Positions 24,442-34,809 of a DNA stretch of 54,913 nt are shown here, piece by piece. Each line of letters begins with the position of its first letter. The first letter of the stretch is position 1. The stretch is from Halobacteriales archaeon QS_4_69_34 (GTDB lineage: Archaea > Halobacteriota > Halobacteria > Halobacteriales > Halococcaceae), in contig PXRN01000022.1 of NCBI GenBank assembly GCA_003021045.1, positions 5,844 to 60,756 on the forward strand, in the 5' to 3' direction. Position numbers and translations under genes: made by a program. Under the pieces are notes generated by a model. That model made no database searches. It was not told the DNA's origin and saw nothing but the letters and a program-made list of their open reading frames with translations.

Positions 24442-26991
24442 ATGGAGTATCACGAGGCGGTGAACACGCTCGGGGGGCTGCGGCGGCTCCGGCCAAAGCT
24501 CGGGACGGAGACGACCGCCTCGCTGCTGGAGTTTCTCGACGACCCCCACGAGGGGTTGACCGCCGTGCAGGTCGCCGGCTCGAACGGGAAGGGGAGCACG
24601 ACTCACGTACTCGACGGGATTCTGCGGGAAGCGGGGCTCGACGCCGGCTGCTACACCTCGCCGGACCTGAACGGCCTCCGCGAGCGCGTCCGGGTGCGGG
24701 GCCAGGAGATCCCCAAACGCGAGGTCGTGCGGTTCGTCGAGGCGGCGTGGCCCCACGTCGTCGAGCGATCCGCCGAGGGGGACCCGCCGACCTTCTTCGA
24801 GGTGCTGACCGCGATGGCGCTCTGGCACTTCGGCCGCGAGGGCGTCGACGTCGCGGTGCTCGAAGTGGGCATCGGCGGGCGCTACGACGCGACGAGCGTC
24901 GTCGAGCCCGCGGCGGCCGCGGTCACCACCGTGAGCCTCGAACACACCGACATTCTCGGCGATACGATCGAGGAGATCGCCCGCGACAAAGCACAGGTCG
25001 CGCCCGCGGACGCACCGCTCGTCACCGGCGCGACCGGGACCGCCCTCGACGCCATCCGGGACGAGACCGACGTGGTGACGGTCGGTGCCCCCGATCCGGG
25101 CCCGGACGCTGGCGCGGAGAGCACGACGGGCACGGCTCCGGACGTCCGCGAGGGGGACCCGGAGGTAACGGCGACCGAGACCGGGATGGTCTCCTTTGCG
25201 GAGTCGTCGGTCTCGCTGGCCGGGCCGGACTGGGCGGTCGAGACCGCGACGCCGCTGCTCGGCGGCCACCAGGCGATCAACGCCGGTATCGCCGCGATCC
25301 TCGCCCGGCAGGTCGGGGCCGTGGTGGGAACGCCGGTGACCGAGCGCGCGATCGCGGCGGGCGTCCGGAACGCCCACTGGCCCGGTCGGTTCGAGGTGAT
25401 GGACGACACCCCCTTGATAGTCCTCGACGGCGCGCACAACCCCGACGCGTGCGCGAAGCTCGCGACGCTCTGTGGGCGCTTCGAATACGACGACTGCCAT
25501 CTGGTCTTCGGCGCGATGCGCGACAAGGACCACCGGGCCACCTGTCGGTCGCTCCCGCCGGCCGATCGGGCCTTTCTCGCCGAGCCGGCCGTCGAGCGCG
25601 CCCAGGACGCCGCCACCCTCGCAACGGTGTTCGACCGGGAGACCGAGGCGGCCGTCGAGACCTGCGGGACGGTCCTCGGCGCGCTCGGCCGGGCGCTCCG
25701 GGCGGCCGACCCCTCTGACTGTGTTCTCGTGACGGGATCGCTGTACACCGTCGCGGAGGCGCGTGACCGCTGGACCCGGACGCCGACGCCGGTACGTACG
25801 GACACGGCGGCGCGCGCCCGTTCGTTCATGCGGAGCGCCGACGTGCCCACCGCCGAGCGCCGGGACCGCGCCGACGAGATGGTCAGCCGGACGATCAGGC
25901 TGCACGCCCGGCCCAAGGGAGCGGCCGAGCTGAAGGAGCTGATGCTCTCGCTGGGCGGCAGCTGTGCGGTCTCGGGCGTCGACGCCGACGAACACGTCGC
26001 GGTGGTCCTGTCGGGGACGCTAGATCGGTTCCAGAAGCTCGTCCGCCGGCTGCGCGGGCGGGCGGGCGAGAGCAGACACCTCGCCGCACAGTTGAACGAG
26101 GCGCTCGGAGCGGCGGGGGGGATCGGGATCGACGGAAGTGGGCCCGGCAAAACTGGATCCGACGGGACCGGCGGGTCGGGCGGCGAGTACCCGTGGGAAG
26201 GCGCGGGCACGGCGGTGATGGGCATCCTCAACGTGACGCCGGACTCCTTTCACGACGGCGGCGAGTTCGAAGGGACGGAGACCGCCGTCGCCCGCGCCGA
26301 GGAGATGGTCGCGGCGGGCGCGGACGTGGTGGACGTCGGCGGCGAGTCCACGCGACCGGGTGCGGACCCGGTCCCGATCGCGGCCGAGCGCGAGCGGGTC
26401 GTCCCGGTCGTCGAACGGCTCGACAGTCTGGATGCGACGGTCTCGATCGACACCCGGAAGCCGGCGGTCGCCGAGGCCGCCATCGAGGCCGGCGCAGACG
26501 TGGTAAACGACGTCACCGGGCTCGCGGACGCGGCGATGCGCCGGGTCGTCGCCGACCGCGGGGTTCCCGCGGTGCTCATGCACAGCCTCTCGGCCCCGGT
26601 CGACCCCGACCGCGAGTACGCCTACGACGACGTCGTCGACGACGTGCTGGAGGCGCTCACCGAGCGCGTCCTGCTGGCCGAGCGGGCGGGGATCGACCGC
26701 TCGGAGCTCCTCGTCGATCCCGGACTCGGCTTCGGCAAGCGCACGAGCGAGAGCTTCGCCCTGCTCGACCGACTCGACGAGTTCCGGGCGCTGGGAGCTC
26801 CCGTGATGGTGGGCCACTCCCACAAGTCGATGTTCGAGGGGGTCAGCCCCGAGCCCGACGAGCGACTCGTGCCCACCGTGGCCGCGACGGCGCTGGCCGC
26901 CGAGCGCGGTGTCGATCTCGTCCGCGTCCACGACGTCGCGGCGAACGCCGCCGCCGTCGCCACCGCCGAGCGAACGACGGGCGCGGAGTAG
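24442..26991 (+). CDS. folCP: Bifunctional folylpolyglutamate/dihydrofolate synthase - dihydropteroate synthase
   Basis: This is an 849-residue fusion of two folate enzymes. Residues 1-430 are FolC (Mur-ligase fold): the ATP loop is in GSNGKGSTT, and LEHTDILGDTIEEIA and LDGAHNPDACAKLA are present. FolP is about residues 590-849: GILNVTPDSFHDGG, GGESTRPGADP, SIDTRKP, DPGLGFGKRTSESF and GHSHKSMFEG. Between them (about 470-560) lies an extra domain with RTIRLHARPKGAAELKELM that I cannot name. The fusion makes dihydropteroate from pABA and then adds glutamate. The start at 24442 follows a ctttatt box about 30 bases upstream. Confidence 0.93.
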   Translation: MEYHEAVNTLGGLRRLRPKLGTETTASLLEFLDDPHEGLTAVQVAGSNGKGSTTHVLDGILREAGLDAGCYTSPDLNGLRERVRVRGQEIPKREVVRFVEAAWPHVVERSAEGDPPTFFEVLTAMALWHFGREGVDVAVLEVGIGGRYDATSVVEPAAAAVTTVSLEHTDILGDTIEEIARDKAQVAPADAPLVTGATGTALDAIRDETDVVTVGAPDPGPDAGAESTTGTAPDVREGDPEVTATETGMVSFAESSVSLAGPDWAVETATPLLGGHQAINAGIAAILARQVGAVVGTPVTERAIAAGVRNAHWPGRFEVMDDTPLIVLDGAHNPDACAKLATLCGRFEYDDCHLVFGAMRDKDHRATCRSLPPADRAFLAEPAVERAQDAATLATVFDRETEAAVETCGTVLGALGRALRAADPSDCVLVTGSLYTVAEARDRWTRTPTPVRTDTAARARSFMRSADVPTAERRDRADEMVSRTIRLHARPKGAAELKELMLSLGGSCAVSGVDADEHVAVVLSGTLDRFQKLVRRLRGRAGESRHLAAQLNEALGAAGGIGIDGSGPGKTGSDGTGGSGGEYPWEGAGTAVMGILNVTPDSFHDGGEFEGTETAVARAEEMVAAGADVVDVGGESTRPGADPVPIAAERERVVPVVERLDSLDATVSIDTRKPAVAEAAIEAGADVVNDVTGLADAAMRRVVADRGVPAVLMHSLSAPVDPDREYAYDDVVDDVLEALTERVLLAERAGIDRSELLVDPGLGFGKRTSESFALLDRLDEFRALGAPVMVGHSHKSMFEGVSPEPDERLVPTVAATALAAERGVDLVRVHDVAANAAAVATAERTTGAE

Positions 26992-27044
26992 ATTCGACCG
27001 GTGGCCCGGGCGCTCGGCGGGATCAGTGGGGCTCGCGGCTGTCA

Positions 27045-28119
27045 TACTGTCGGTCAGAAGAGACTGCAAAGCGCTCACGGCGTTTCCGGTTGCCGCCCTC
27101 TGCCGATTCGCTGTCGTCGCGTCTCCACGGACTTCTGACCGCGCTCTTGTGCAACGTAGCGAACAGCCACCAGTGAAAGTAGGGCATCCCGCCGAGTGCA
27201 GGCGGTTATGCTCGACCAACCGGCGTCCGGCGGGATGCTCCATCAACTCGTCTCGCTCGGTGGTATAGAGTTTCGGCCGGACCGCTCGATGCACTCATCG
27301 AGGCGACTGAAGGATGCCTGGCAGCAAGCACCGTGTCCTAACTGTGATGAATGCGCCGTTCAGACATCCGAAGACTCTCCCCGTATCTGGTGCGGAAACT
27401 GCCGCTATACCGGGACTTACACGCTCAGAACGCCGTTCTACAATTCGGAACTCACCGGGGGTGAGTTCCTCATTGCGTTCGTTCTCTACGCCGATACCCT
27501 CCTCAGCATCAATTAGATCGCGCCGCTGCTCGATCACGCCCACAACACCGTCTACGATGGTATCCGCCGGATGGAAGCCGCCTTCGAGCGCGGCTTCCCG
27601 ACCGTCTGGCACCGTATCGGCCACACGGTCGACGGTCCGACATAGGTCGATGAGACTCAGCAGGTGTGTTCGGGCTTCAAGAGCGAGATCCGCCGCGGGA
27701 GGGGCTGTCCCGCGGCGGATCACCGGAGGGTGGTCGTACCCGGTGGTCAGGTGAGCAGGGCGACGACTGACGCTCGTCGCGGCCTGCCGCGACGTGCTGC
27801 GTGTCGTCTCCGCCGAGGAGGGCTCGAAGTACGAGGAGAATCTGGGGCCGGTGATCGAGGAGGTCGGACCGTCGTCCACGACGAGGAATACGTCTCAGCC
27901 GATGGAGTCCACACGAACCAGGCGGAGTGTCTCTAGTCGTTGCTCCAGCCGTGGCTCGGGAAGTTTCGGGGCCTGTCCAAGCCCAGCTTGGAGCAGGCCG
28001 CTCGCACCTATGGTTTCTCCGGTGGTTGAACCTCGCTGGAGCTCCCGTTCATGGACTCGTCGATTGCTTCGCCGTCGACGTGCTTCGCCACGCTGAGTAA
28101 GAGCGTCTGACCGACAGTA
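27045..28119 (+). mobile_element. Decayed IS1595-like insertion sequence (ISH4-type)
   Basis: The 1075-base element has perfect 14-base terminal inverted repeats, TACTGTCGGTCAGA at 27045-27058 and TCTGACCGACAGTA at 28106-28119. It encloses a broken transposase. The size fits the ISH4 group of IS1595. No matching 8-base target duplication is visible at the ends (ggctgtca against cataaccg), so the insertion is old or rearranged. It separates folCP from the dehydrogenase operon. Confidence 0.7.
27196..28100 (+). pseudogene. Degenerate IS1595-family transposase
   Basis: The reading frame starts with a zinc-ribbon-like part (APCPNC, then WCGNCRYTGTYTLRTPF) and goes on with GGEFLIAFVLYADTLLSIN. 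It is then cut by TAG at 27514-27516, and IAPLLDHAHNTVYDGIRRM follows. A second TAG interrupts before VDETQQVCSGF. Later fragments TVVHDEEYVSADGVHTNQAECL (in pieces) and FRGLSKPSLEQAARTYGF appear after frameshifts and another stop. At least three stops and two frame changes mean it cannot make a transposase. Confidence 0.75.
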
Positions 28120-28365
28120 CATAACCGTCGCGGCGACGTCTTTCCTCACGACGTGGACGCGCCCCGCTCGGTGGACACACCCGGCGTGTGGTCCCCTGGC
28201 GCGGTGGACATGCTCGGTCCAGCATATAACGGGCGGAGATTTTAAGGGTGGTACTTATCCCGCGAGAACGCGAGCGTCACGGCATACCATGCGTCGGTCA
28301 GCGATCCCGGTGGAGCTCGGGGCTGGCAGTATCAGGTATCGAGCGTCGACTGGAGGGGCTCGGCG

Positions 28366-30894
28366 ATGAGTCCCGACGAGTTCCCGTCCTCGGCGGAGAC
28401 GGTCGTCGTCGGAGCCGGCATCGTCGGCAACAGCGTCGCCTACCACCTCGCCGAGCTCGGCCGGGAGGACATCCTGCTCCTCGACAAGGGGCCGCTTCCC
28501 GATCCCGGCGGCTCGACGGGCCACGCGTCGAACTTCATCATGCCCGTCGATCACTCCAAGGAGATGACCCACCTCACCCAAGAGAGCGTCCGCCAGTACG
28601 CGGACATGGACACGTTCACCAACAGCGGCGGGATCGAGGTGGCCCGCAGCGACGCGCAGATGGCCGAGCTCGAACGCCGGGTGCAGTCCGCCACGGCCTG
28701 GGACGAGCCCGGCGAGCTGCTCACCGTCGAGGAGGTCGAGGAGTTCGTCCCCTACATCGAGACGGACGTCATCAAGGGCGGGTTCTACAGCCCGGGCGGG
28801 GGCGTCTGTGACCCGCTGCGTGCCGGCGAGGTGATGCGGGCGCGGGCCGACGCCGAGGCCGATCTCACGATCTCGGCCAACACCGAAGTGCTCGACCTCC
28901 ACGTCGAGAGTGGGGAGATTCGGGCCGTCGAGACCGACCGGGGCACCTGCCGATCCGACGAAGTCGTCGTCGCGGCCGGCATCTGGAGCCCGAAGATCGC
29001 AAGCATGGCCGGGGTCGAGGTTCCTCTGACGCCGGCGGTCCACCAGCTGATCAGCGTCGGGCCGATCGAGTACTTCGAGGGGTTCGAAGGGGAGATCAGC
29101 CATCCCGTCGTGCGGGACATGGACACCCGGATGTACGAGCGCCCGAGCGGCAACGATCTGGAGGTGGGCTCCTACCAGCACCGCCCAATCCTCTGGGACG
29201 TCGAGGACATCATGTCGATCGACGAAGCGCCGCTGTCGCCCACGCAGCCGCCGCTCACACAGGAGGCGTTCATGAAATCGAACGAGGACGCCCTCGAACT
29301 GATGCCCGAGCTGCTCGACGACCCCGATGCCGGCATCCGCTACGAGATCGACGGCCTCCTGTCGGTGACGCCCGACGGGATGCCCCTGGTCGGCCCCTTC
29401 CAGGACGTCGACGGGCTGTGGTCGTGTGCGGCCATCTGGATCAAGGAGGCCCCGGCGTTCGGGAAGCACCTCGCCGAGTGGATGGTCGAGGGCCGGCCCG
29501 AAACCGACCTCCACGGCGCGAACGTCAACCGGTTCTACGAGTACGGCACCTCCCGGGAGTTCGTGAAAAATCGCGCCCACGAGGGCTACCAGAAGATCTA
29601 CGGCATCGTCCACCCCGCAGAGCAGTGGCAGTCCTCGCGCCCGCTTCGGACCACCGGCTTCCACCACCAGCAAGAGGAGCTCGGCGCGCGTTTCTTCGAG
29701 GCGGCCGGTTGGGAGCGCGCCCAGTGGTTCGAATCCAACGAGGACCTGCTGGATCGCTACGCCGAGGGGATCGAGCCCTTCGAGCGTCCCCACGAGTGGG
29801 ACAGCCGCTGGTGGTCGCCCATCGTTCTGGGCGAGCACCTCCACATGCGCGAGAAGGTGGCGATGGTCGGCGACATGGGCTTTACCGTCTTCGATCTCGT
29901 TGGCCCCGGGGCGACGGAGTACGCCGAGAAGATGGCCGTCGGCCGCATGGACGTCGATGTCGGCAAGTCAGTCTACACGCCGATCCTCGACGAGAACGCC
30001 GGCTTCCGCTCGGACCTGAGCATCGTCCGAACGGGTGAAAACAGCTACCGCGTGATCACCGGCGGCGGCATGGGCGGTGCGGACAAGCAGTGGTTTAAGC
30101 AGCACCTGCCCGTGGACGGCTCGGTGCAGCTCGTAGATCAGACGTCGGCGCTGTGTACGCTCGGCGTCTGGGGGCCCGACGCCCGGAACGTCCTCGAATC
30201 GGTGGCCGAGGAGGACGTCTCCCACGAGGCGTTCCCGCCCTATACCGCTCGGGAGATCACCGTCGGCGAGGTCGACGCGTGGGCGCTGCGCATCTCCTAC
30301 GTCGGCGAGCGCGGCTGGGAGCTGTACGCCCCGATGGAGAAGGGCGGTCGGCTCTGGAACACGATCGAGGAGGCCGGCGCGGAGTACGACATCCGGCCCG
30401 TGGGGATGGGCGTCTACGGCACGACCGGCCGGATGGAGAAGGGGTATCGGCTGTACGGCCACGAGCTCGAACTCGACTACACGCCCGCGGAGGCCGGGCT
30501 GACCTTCCACGGCGTCAAAGAGGCCGACTTCATCGGGAAGGAGGCCTACGCCGAGGCCATCGAGGAGGAGAACGCGGCCACGCTCTGTACCCTCTCGGTC
30601 GACGACCACGCGCCCGAGGGCGGCGAGCGACGGTTCATGCTGGGCAACGAGCCCATCCTGACGCCCGCGGGCGAGCCGATCGACGACGCGAAGGGCCGAC
30701 GCTCCTACGTCACGAGCGCCGGCACCGGCCCGAGCGTCGGCGCACACCTCCTGATGGGCTATCTCCCGCCGAAGTACGCCGAGGAAGGCCAGCAGCTACA
30801 GGTCGAGTACTTCGGCCAGCGCTACCCGGTGACCGTCGAGATCGTCGGCAGCCGGCCGGCGTTCGATCCCGAGAACGAGCGCATCCGGAGCTGA
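28366..30894 (+). CDS. FAD-dependent N-methyl amino acid dehydrogenase with GcvT domain (dimethylglycine/sarcosine dehydrogenase-like)
   Basis: This is an 842-residue protein of the DMGDH/SARDH family. The N-terminal DAO-type FAD domain (1-400) has the dinucleotide motif VVGAGIVGNSVAYHLAELG and GGSTGHASNF, where H53 aligns with the histidine that binds FAD covalently in DMGDH. The C-terminal half is a GcvT-like folate-binding aminomethyltransferase domain with GFTVFDLVGPGATEYAEKM and SYVGERGWELYAPMEKGG. Such enzymes oxidise an N-methyl group and pass it to THF as methylene-THF. The directly following etfBA genes supply the electron acceptor. The true substrate could be dimethylglycine, sarcosine or another methylated amine. 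Confidence 0.88.
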   Translation: MSPDEFPSSAETVVVGAGIVGNSVAYHLAELGREDILLLDKGPLPDPGGSTGHASNFIMPVDHSKEMTHLTQESVRQYADMDTFTNSGGIEVARSDAQMAELERRVQSATAWDEPGELLTVEEVEEFVPYIETDVIKGGFYSPGGGVCDPLRAGEVMRARADAEADLTISANTEVLDLHVESGEIRAVETDRGTCRSDEVVVAAGIWSPKIASMAGVEVPLTPAVHQLISVGPIEYFEGFEGEISHPVVRDMDTRMYERPSGNDLEVGSYQHRPILWDVEDIMSIDEAPLSPTQPPLTQEAFMKSNEDALELMPELLDDPDAGIRYEIDGLLSVTPDGMPLVGPFQDVDGLWSCAAIWIKEAPAFGKHLAEWMVEGRPETDLHGANVNRFYEYGTSREFVKNRAHEGYQKIYGIVHPAEQWQSSRPLRTTGFHHQQEELGARFFEAAGWERAQWFESNEDLLDRYAEGIEPFERPHEWDSRWWSPIVLGEHLHMREKVAMVGDMGFTVFDLVGPGATEYAEKMAVGRMDVDVGKSVYTPILDENAGFRSDLSIVRTGENSYRVITGGGMGGADKQWFKQHLPVDGSVQLVDQTSALCTLGVWGPDARNVLESVAEEDVSHEAFPPYTAREITVGEVDAWALRISYVGERGWELYAPMEKGGRLWNTIEEAGAEYDIRPVGMGVYGTTGRMEKGYRLYGHELELDYTPAEAGLTFHGVKEADFIGKEAYAEAIEEENAATLCTLSVDDHAPEGGERRFMLGNEPILTPAGEPIDDAKGRRSYVTSAGTGPSVGAHLLMGYLPPKYAEEGQQLQVEYFGQRYPVTVEIVGSRPAFDPENERIRS

Positions 30895-30981
30895 GAAGCG
30901 CGGTGTGGGATCGGAAGACACGACCCACGATCCAGCGATTCGACGGAGCACGACGAAGCAACCCAACGGAGGACGACCACG

Positions 30982-31755
30982 ATGGAAACACTGGCCTGCG
31001 TCAAGCGGGTCCCCGACACCGGCGCATCGATACCGCTGACCGACGACGAGCGGGGGATCGATACGAGCACGTTAGGCTTCACCGTCAGCCCCCACGAGGA
31101 GTGTGCGGTCGAGGAGGCCGTCCAGCAGGTCGAGGCCCACGGCGGGGCCACCACGGTCCTGACGCTCGGCCCCGAGGTCGCGACCGAGCAGCTCCAGACC
31201 GCCGTGGCCCGCGAGGCTGACAAAGCGGTCCTCCTCGAGACCGACGGGAGCGAGTGGCACCCGGCCGCGACGGCGAAGGCGATTGCCGCAGCCGTCCGCG
31301 CGAAGTCCGAGGACGGCGCGGGTTTCGACCTCCTCCTGTTCGGGAACGAGGCGGCCGACACCGAGGATCATCAGGTCGCCGTCCGCGTCGCCCACGAGCT
31401 TGATCTCCCGTATGTGACCGCGATCAAGGAACTCGACATCGAGAACGGAACGGCGGTGGCGAGACGCGAGGTCTCGGGGGGGTCGGAGGTCTACGAGCTC
31501 GATTTGCCGGCCGTCGTCGCGGTCAAGGAGGGAATCAATTCCCCGCGGTACCCCTCGATGCGCAGCCGGATGCAGGCCAAAAAACAGCCGATCGAACGGA
31601 TCGAGCCCGAGCGCAGCGACGGTGACGGCGGAGGGCTCGAGACGATCCGGCTCGAAGCGCCCGCTGCCGGCGGCGGGGAGGCCGAGATCCTCGGGGAGGG
31701 ACCGGCGGCGGCCCCACGGGTCGTCGACGTCCTCGACGACATGGGGGTGCTCTGA
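30982..31755 (+). CDS. etfB: Electron transfer flavoprotein beta subunit
   Basis: This 257-residue ETF beta subunit is the AMP-binding half of the heterodimer that takes electrons from flavin dehydrogenases. It opens with CVKRVPDTGASIPLT and has FGNEAADTEDHQVAVRVAHE in the middle. VAVKEGINSPRYPSMRSRM is the family's recognition-loop region. A purine-rich GGAGG at 30968-30972 lies about ten bases before the ATG, an unusually clear Shine-Dalgarno site for a haloarchaeon. It lies between the dehydrogenase and etfA, one base from the latter. Confidence 0.93.
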   Translation: METLACVKRVPDTGASIPLTDDERGIDTSTLGFTVSPHEECAVEEAVQQVEAHGGATTVLTLGPEVATEQLQTAVAREADKAVLLETDGSEWHPAATAKAIAAAVRAKSEDGAGFDLLLFGNEAADTEDHQVAVRVAHELDLPYVTAIKELDIENGTAVARREVSGGSEVYELDLPAVVAVKEGINSPRYPSMRSRMQAKKQPIERIEPERSDGDGGGLETIRLEAPAAGGGEAEILGEGPAAAPRVVDVLDDMGVL

Positions 31756-31756
31756 G

Positions 31757-32785
31757 ATGGTGCTCGCGCTCGTCGAACACGACGGCGGCGTCCCTGCGGA
31801 GGCCTCCCTGGAGAGCCTCACGCTGGCGCGCGGCCTCGCGGCCGAGGATGGGGAGCTCGCGGCCGTCGCCTTCGACACGGACGGAAGCGGACCGGGCGAG
31901 GGGGGAGGGGGATCGAGCGGGGAGGGCGGCCCCGCCGACGGTGACGGACTGGCCGACGACCTCGCCGCCTACGGGGTGACCGAGCTCGACCGCGTCACTC
32001 ACGACCGGCTCGACAGGTACGCTCCCGAGGCGTGGGCGGCGAGCGTGAGTCAGCTCGTCGACGAGCTGGCCCCGGAGGCCGTCGTGGCACCCGGGACCGA
32101 CCGGGGCCACGAAGTGCTGGCGGGCGTGGCCGCGCGTCAGAGCCTCCCGCTGGCCGCCAACTGCGTCGCTGTCGCGCCGGGCGAGCCGGGCGAGCCCTAC
32201 GAGCTCGAGCGCCAGCGCTGGGGCGGCAGCCTGATCGAGCACGCCCGCCTCGACGCCGGGACCAAGCTTCTCACCGTCTCGCCCCACGAGGTCGCGGCCG
32301 AGCCGACGGAGCGGGCGGACGTGACGGTTCGATCGTTCGCGCCCAGCCTCGACGACTCGCAGTTCCGCGTGCGCGTCAGCCGGGTCGAGGAGTCCGACGA
32401 GGAGGGCGTCCCGCTCGGGGAGGCTCGGGTCGTCGTCGGCGGCGGCCGCGGCGTCGGAAGCGCCGAGGACTACGCCATCCTCGAGGAGCTCGCCGACCTC
32501 TTGGAAGGGACGGTCGGGGCCTCCCGCGCCGCGGTCAACGAGGGCTGGCGGCCCCACGACGATCAGGTCGGCCTCACGGGCACGAAGATCGCGCCCGACC
32601 TCTACGTCGCCTGTGGGATCAGCGGGGCCGTCCAGCACATGGTCGGCTGCAAGGGCGCGAAGAACATCCTCGCTATCAACACCGACCCCGAGGCCGCGAT
32701 CATCCAGAAGGCCGAGTACGCCGTGATCGGCGACCTCCACGAGGTCGTCCCGGCGATAACCGAGGCGGTGCGCGAGGCCGAGTAG
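31757..32785 (+). CDS. etfA: Electron transfer flavoprotein alpha subunit
   Basis: This 342-residue ETF alpha subunit is the FAD-binding half. The N-terminal domain covers about residues 1-200. The FAD-binding domain has [40 protein letters not shown] and [20 protein letters not shown] Gly/Glu-rich insertion is near residues 45-65. The ATG at 31757 follows the etfB stop directly. In this operon ETF most likely couples the DMGDH-like enzyme to the respiratory chain through an ETF-quinone reductase encoded elsewhere. Confidence 0.93.
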   Translation: MVLALVEHDGGVPAEASLESLTLARGLAAEDGELAAVAFDTDGSGPGEGGGGSSGEGGPADGDGLADDLAAYGVTELDRVTHDRLDRYAPEAWAASVSQLVDELAPEAVVAPGTDRGHEVLAGVAARQSLPLAANCVAVAPGEPGEPYELERQRWGGSLIEHARLDAGTKLLTVSPHEVAAEPTERADVTVRSFAPSLDDSQFRVRVSRVEESDEEGVPLGEARVVVGGGRGVGSAEDYAILEELADLLEGTVGASRAAVNEGWRPHDDQVGLTGTKIAPDLYVACGISGAVQHMVGCKGAKNILAINTDPEAAIIQKAEYAVIGDLHEVVPAITEAVREAE

Positions 32786-33096
32786 GAACGGGTCGAGGGG
32801 GATGCCGCGACCCGCGACGCCACGACGGCAGAGGGGAGGAGAGTTCCGCGCGACTCTCTGCCTCACTCGTCGAGGAACCGCGTCGACTCCCGAAGCGCGC
32901 TGCCGACTTCCATGACAGGTATCGACACCACCGTCCGATTCCCTCTTTGGGTCCCGTCCCGAACGGGAGCCGTGTTCGTCCCCTCACTCCCCATTCGGTC
33001 CCTCCGACGCCACCGCGATCGTGCGACGTGGATGGCGGGAGTATCGACGAGAACCGGGACACCGACGAGAACCGACACACCGATGAAGGCGGGTCG
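32786..33096. other. etfA to pabB intergenic region
   Basis: This is 311 bases without a supported gene. It holds the hairpin after etfA and, near its right end, two copies of an 18-base unit (CGACGAGAACCGRSACAC at 33045-33062 and 33063-33080, 16 of 18 matching) just before pabB. The repeat lies in the pabB frame but upstream of its ATG. Confidence 0.45.
32827..32862 (+). terminator. Possible hairpin after etfA
   Basis: GGCAGAG at 32827-32833 pairs with CTCTGCC at 32856-32862, and an inner GAGAGT/ACTCTC pair extends the stem. It lies about 42 bases after the etfA stop. There is no T-run behind it, so its use as a terminator is uncertain. Confidence 0.25.
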
Positions 33097-34809
33097 ATGA
33101 GCGCGCCACACGTCGTCACGACCGAGGCGGCGTTCGTCGAGACCGCCCGTCGGGCCCCGCGAGCGGCGCGCGTCCCCGTCGAGGTCCGCACGTCGGTCGC
33201 CGATCCTTTCCTCGCCTACCGCCGCGCCCGCGGTGGCCGCGGCGACGACTCCGAGGACGCGGCCGACGACCCCGAGGACGCGGCCGACGATCCCGGGTCA
33301 CGTCCGACCGACGATGCCGGATCGCAATCGACCGGCGGCGGCCCCGGAGCCCGGCCGGGGACCTATCGGGGTGAGTTCGGCGGCGTCTACCTCGAGACCA
33401 CTGGCGGTCAGTCGGGCTGGGGGTACTTCGCCGTCGATCCCGTCTCACGGCTGGAGGTCGGCTCGGAGCTCGACCCGGTCGGCGAGGTCAAGCCGTCACC
33501 GTCGCTCGCGGAGCTCGCGGGCGCACTCGACGGCGAGACGCTCGTCCGTGGCGACTGCGACGTGCCCTACCCCTGCGGGGCGTTCGGCTGGCTCTCCTAC
33601 GACGTGGCCCGGGAGCTGGAGAGCCTCCCCGACACCACGGCGGACGACCGCGGGCTCCCACGGCTCCAGCTCGGCGTCTTCGATCGCGTGGCCGCGTGGG
33701 AGGCAGGGTCGGAAGGCGAGACGACGCTCCGCGTGACCGCCTGTCCACGCGTCGGCGACGACCCGGCCGCGGACTACGAGCGCGGCCGCGAGCGCGCACT
33801 CGCCCTCGTCCGCGCCGTCACCGCGGGCGATCCCGACGTCGGGCCGCCGCCCGTCCGGGCAGGTACTGCGCGGTTCGAGAGCGACTGCACCCGGGAGGAG
33901 TTCGCCGACCGCGTGCGCCGCGTCAAGCGCTACGTCCGCGATGGCGACACGTTTCAGGCGAACGTCTCCCAGCGGCTGTGCGCGCCGGCCGCCGTCCATC
34001 CCATCGCGGCGTTCGCCGCGCTCCGGCGGGTGAACCCCGCGCCCTACTCGGCGCTCGTCGAGTTTCCAACTGTCGACCTCGTGAGCGCCTCCCCGGAGCT
34101 CCTGCTCGACGTCGGCGCGGCGCGGAGCGCAGCGGGCGACGCGGACAGCATGGACGATGGCAGCGGAGCGACGCCGCGAGCGTGCGACAGACTCCTGACC
34201 GAGCCGATCGCCGGCACCCGACCGCGCGGGGAGACCCCGGAGGCCGACGCCGCCGCCGAGCGCGACCTCTTGGACGACGAGAAGGAGCGCGCCGAGCACG
34301 CGATGCTCGTCGATCTCGAACGCAACGACCTCGGGAAGGTGAGCGAGTACGGGAGCGTCGAGGTCACGGAGTATCGGCGGGTCGATCGCTACTCGGCAGT
34401 GATGCATCTCGTCTCACTAATCGAGGGCCGGCTGTGCGAGGATCGTGACCTCGCCGCGGCGGTCGCCGCCGTCTTCCCCGGGGGAACCATTACCGGCGCT
34501 CCCAAACCCCGGACGATGGAGATCATCGACGAGGTCGAGACCACCCGACGCGGCCCCTACACGGGCTCGATCGGCGTCTTCGGCTTCGACGGCCGCGCGA
34601 CGCTCAACATCGTCATCCGGACGCTCGTGCGCCACGCAGAAGAGTACTTCCTCAGGGTGGGGGCGGGGATCGTCCACGACTCCGTCCCGGAAAGAGAGTA
34701 CGGGGAAACCCTCGACAAGGGGCGGGCGCTCGTCCGCGCGCTAGACGACGCGCTGGACGAGGGGACCGACCTCGCCGTGGTAGACAGCGAGCAGGGGGTG
34801 GCCGACTGA
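33097..34809 (+). CDS. pabB: Aminodeoxychorismate (or anthranilate) synthase component I
   Basis: This is a 570-residue chorismate-using enzyme. After an acidic N-terminal region with a low-complexity [15 protein letters not shown] repeat, the chorismate-binding domain starts near residue 265 ([19 protein letters not shown]). It contains [67 protein letters not shown] and [16 protein letters not shown]. With PabA it makes 4-amino-4-deoxychorismate for folate. TrpE is very similar, and the choice of PabB rests on the folate genes nearby and the lack of trp genes. Confidence 0.82.
   Translation: MSAPHVVTTEAAFVETARRAPRAARVPVEVRTSVADPFLAYRRARGGRGDDSEDAADDPEDAADDPGSRPTDDAGSQSTGGGPGARPGTYRGEFGGVYLETTGGQSGWGYFAVDPVSRLEVGSELDPVGEVKPSPSLAELAGALDGETLVRGDCDVPYPCGAFGWLSYDVARELESLPDTTADDRGLPRLQLGVFDRVAAWEAGSEGETTLRVTACPRVGDDPAADYERGRERALALVRAVTAGDPDVGPPPVRAGTARFESDCTREEFADRVRRVKRYVRDGDTFQANVSQRLCAPAAVHPIAAFAALRRVNPAPYSALVEFPTVDLVSASPELLLDVGAARSAAGDADSMDDGSGATPRACDRLLTEPIAGTRPRGETPEADAAAERDLLDDEKERAEHAMLVDLERNDLGKVSEYGSVEVTEYRRVDRYSAVMHLVSLIEGRLCEDRDLAAAVAAVFPGGTITGAPKPRTMEIIDEVETTRRGPYTGSIGVFGFDGRATLNIVIRTLVRHAEEYFLRVGAGIVHDSVPEREYGETLDKGRALVRALDDALDEGTDLAVVDSEQGVAD

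Noticed and set aside
23092-25995. 967-codon open frame on the minus strand
   Set aside because: It lies antisense to the Bat-like regulator and folC, which have clear motifs. The antisense protein has no family features.
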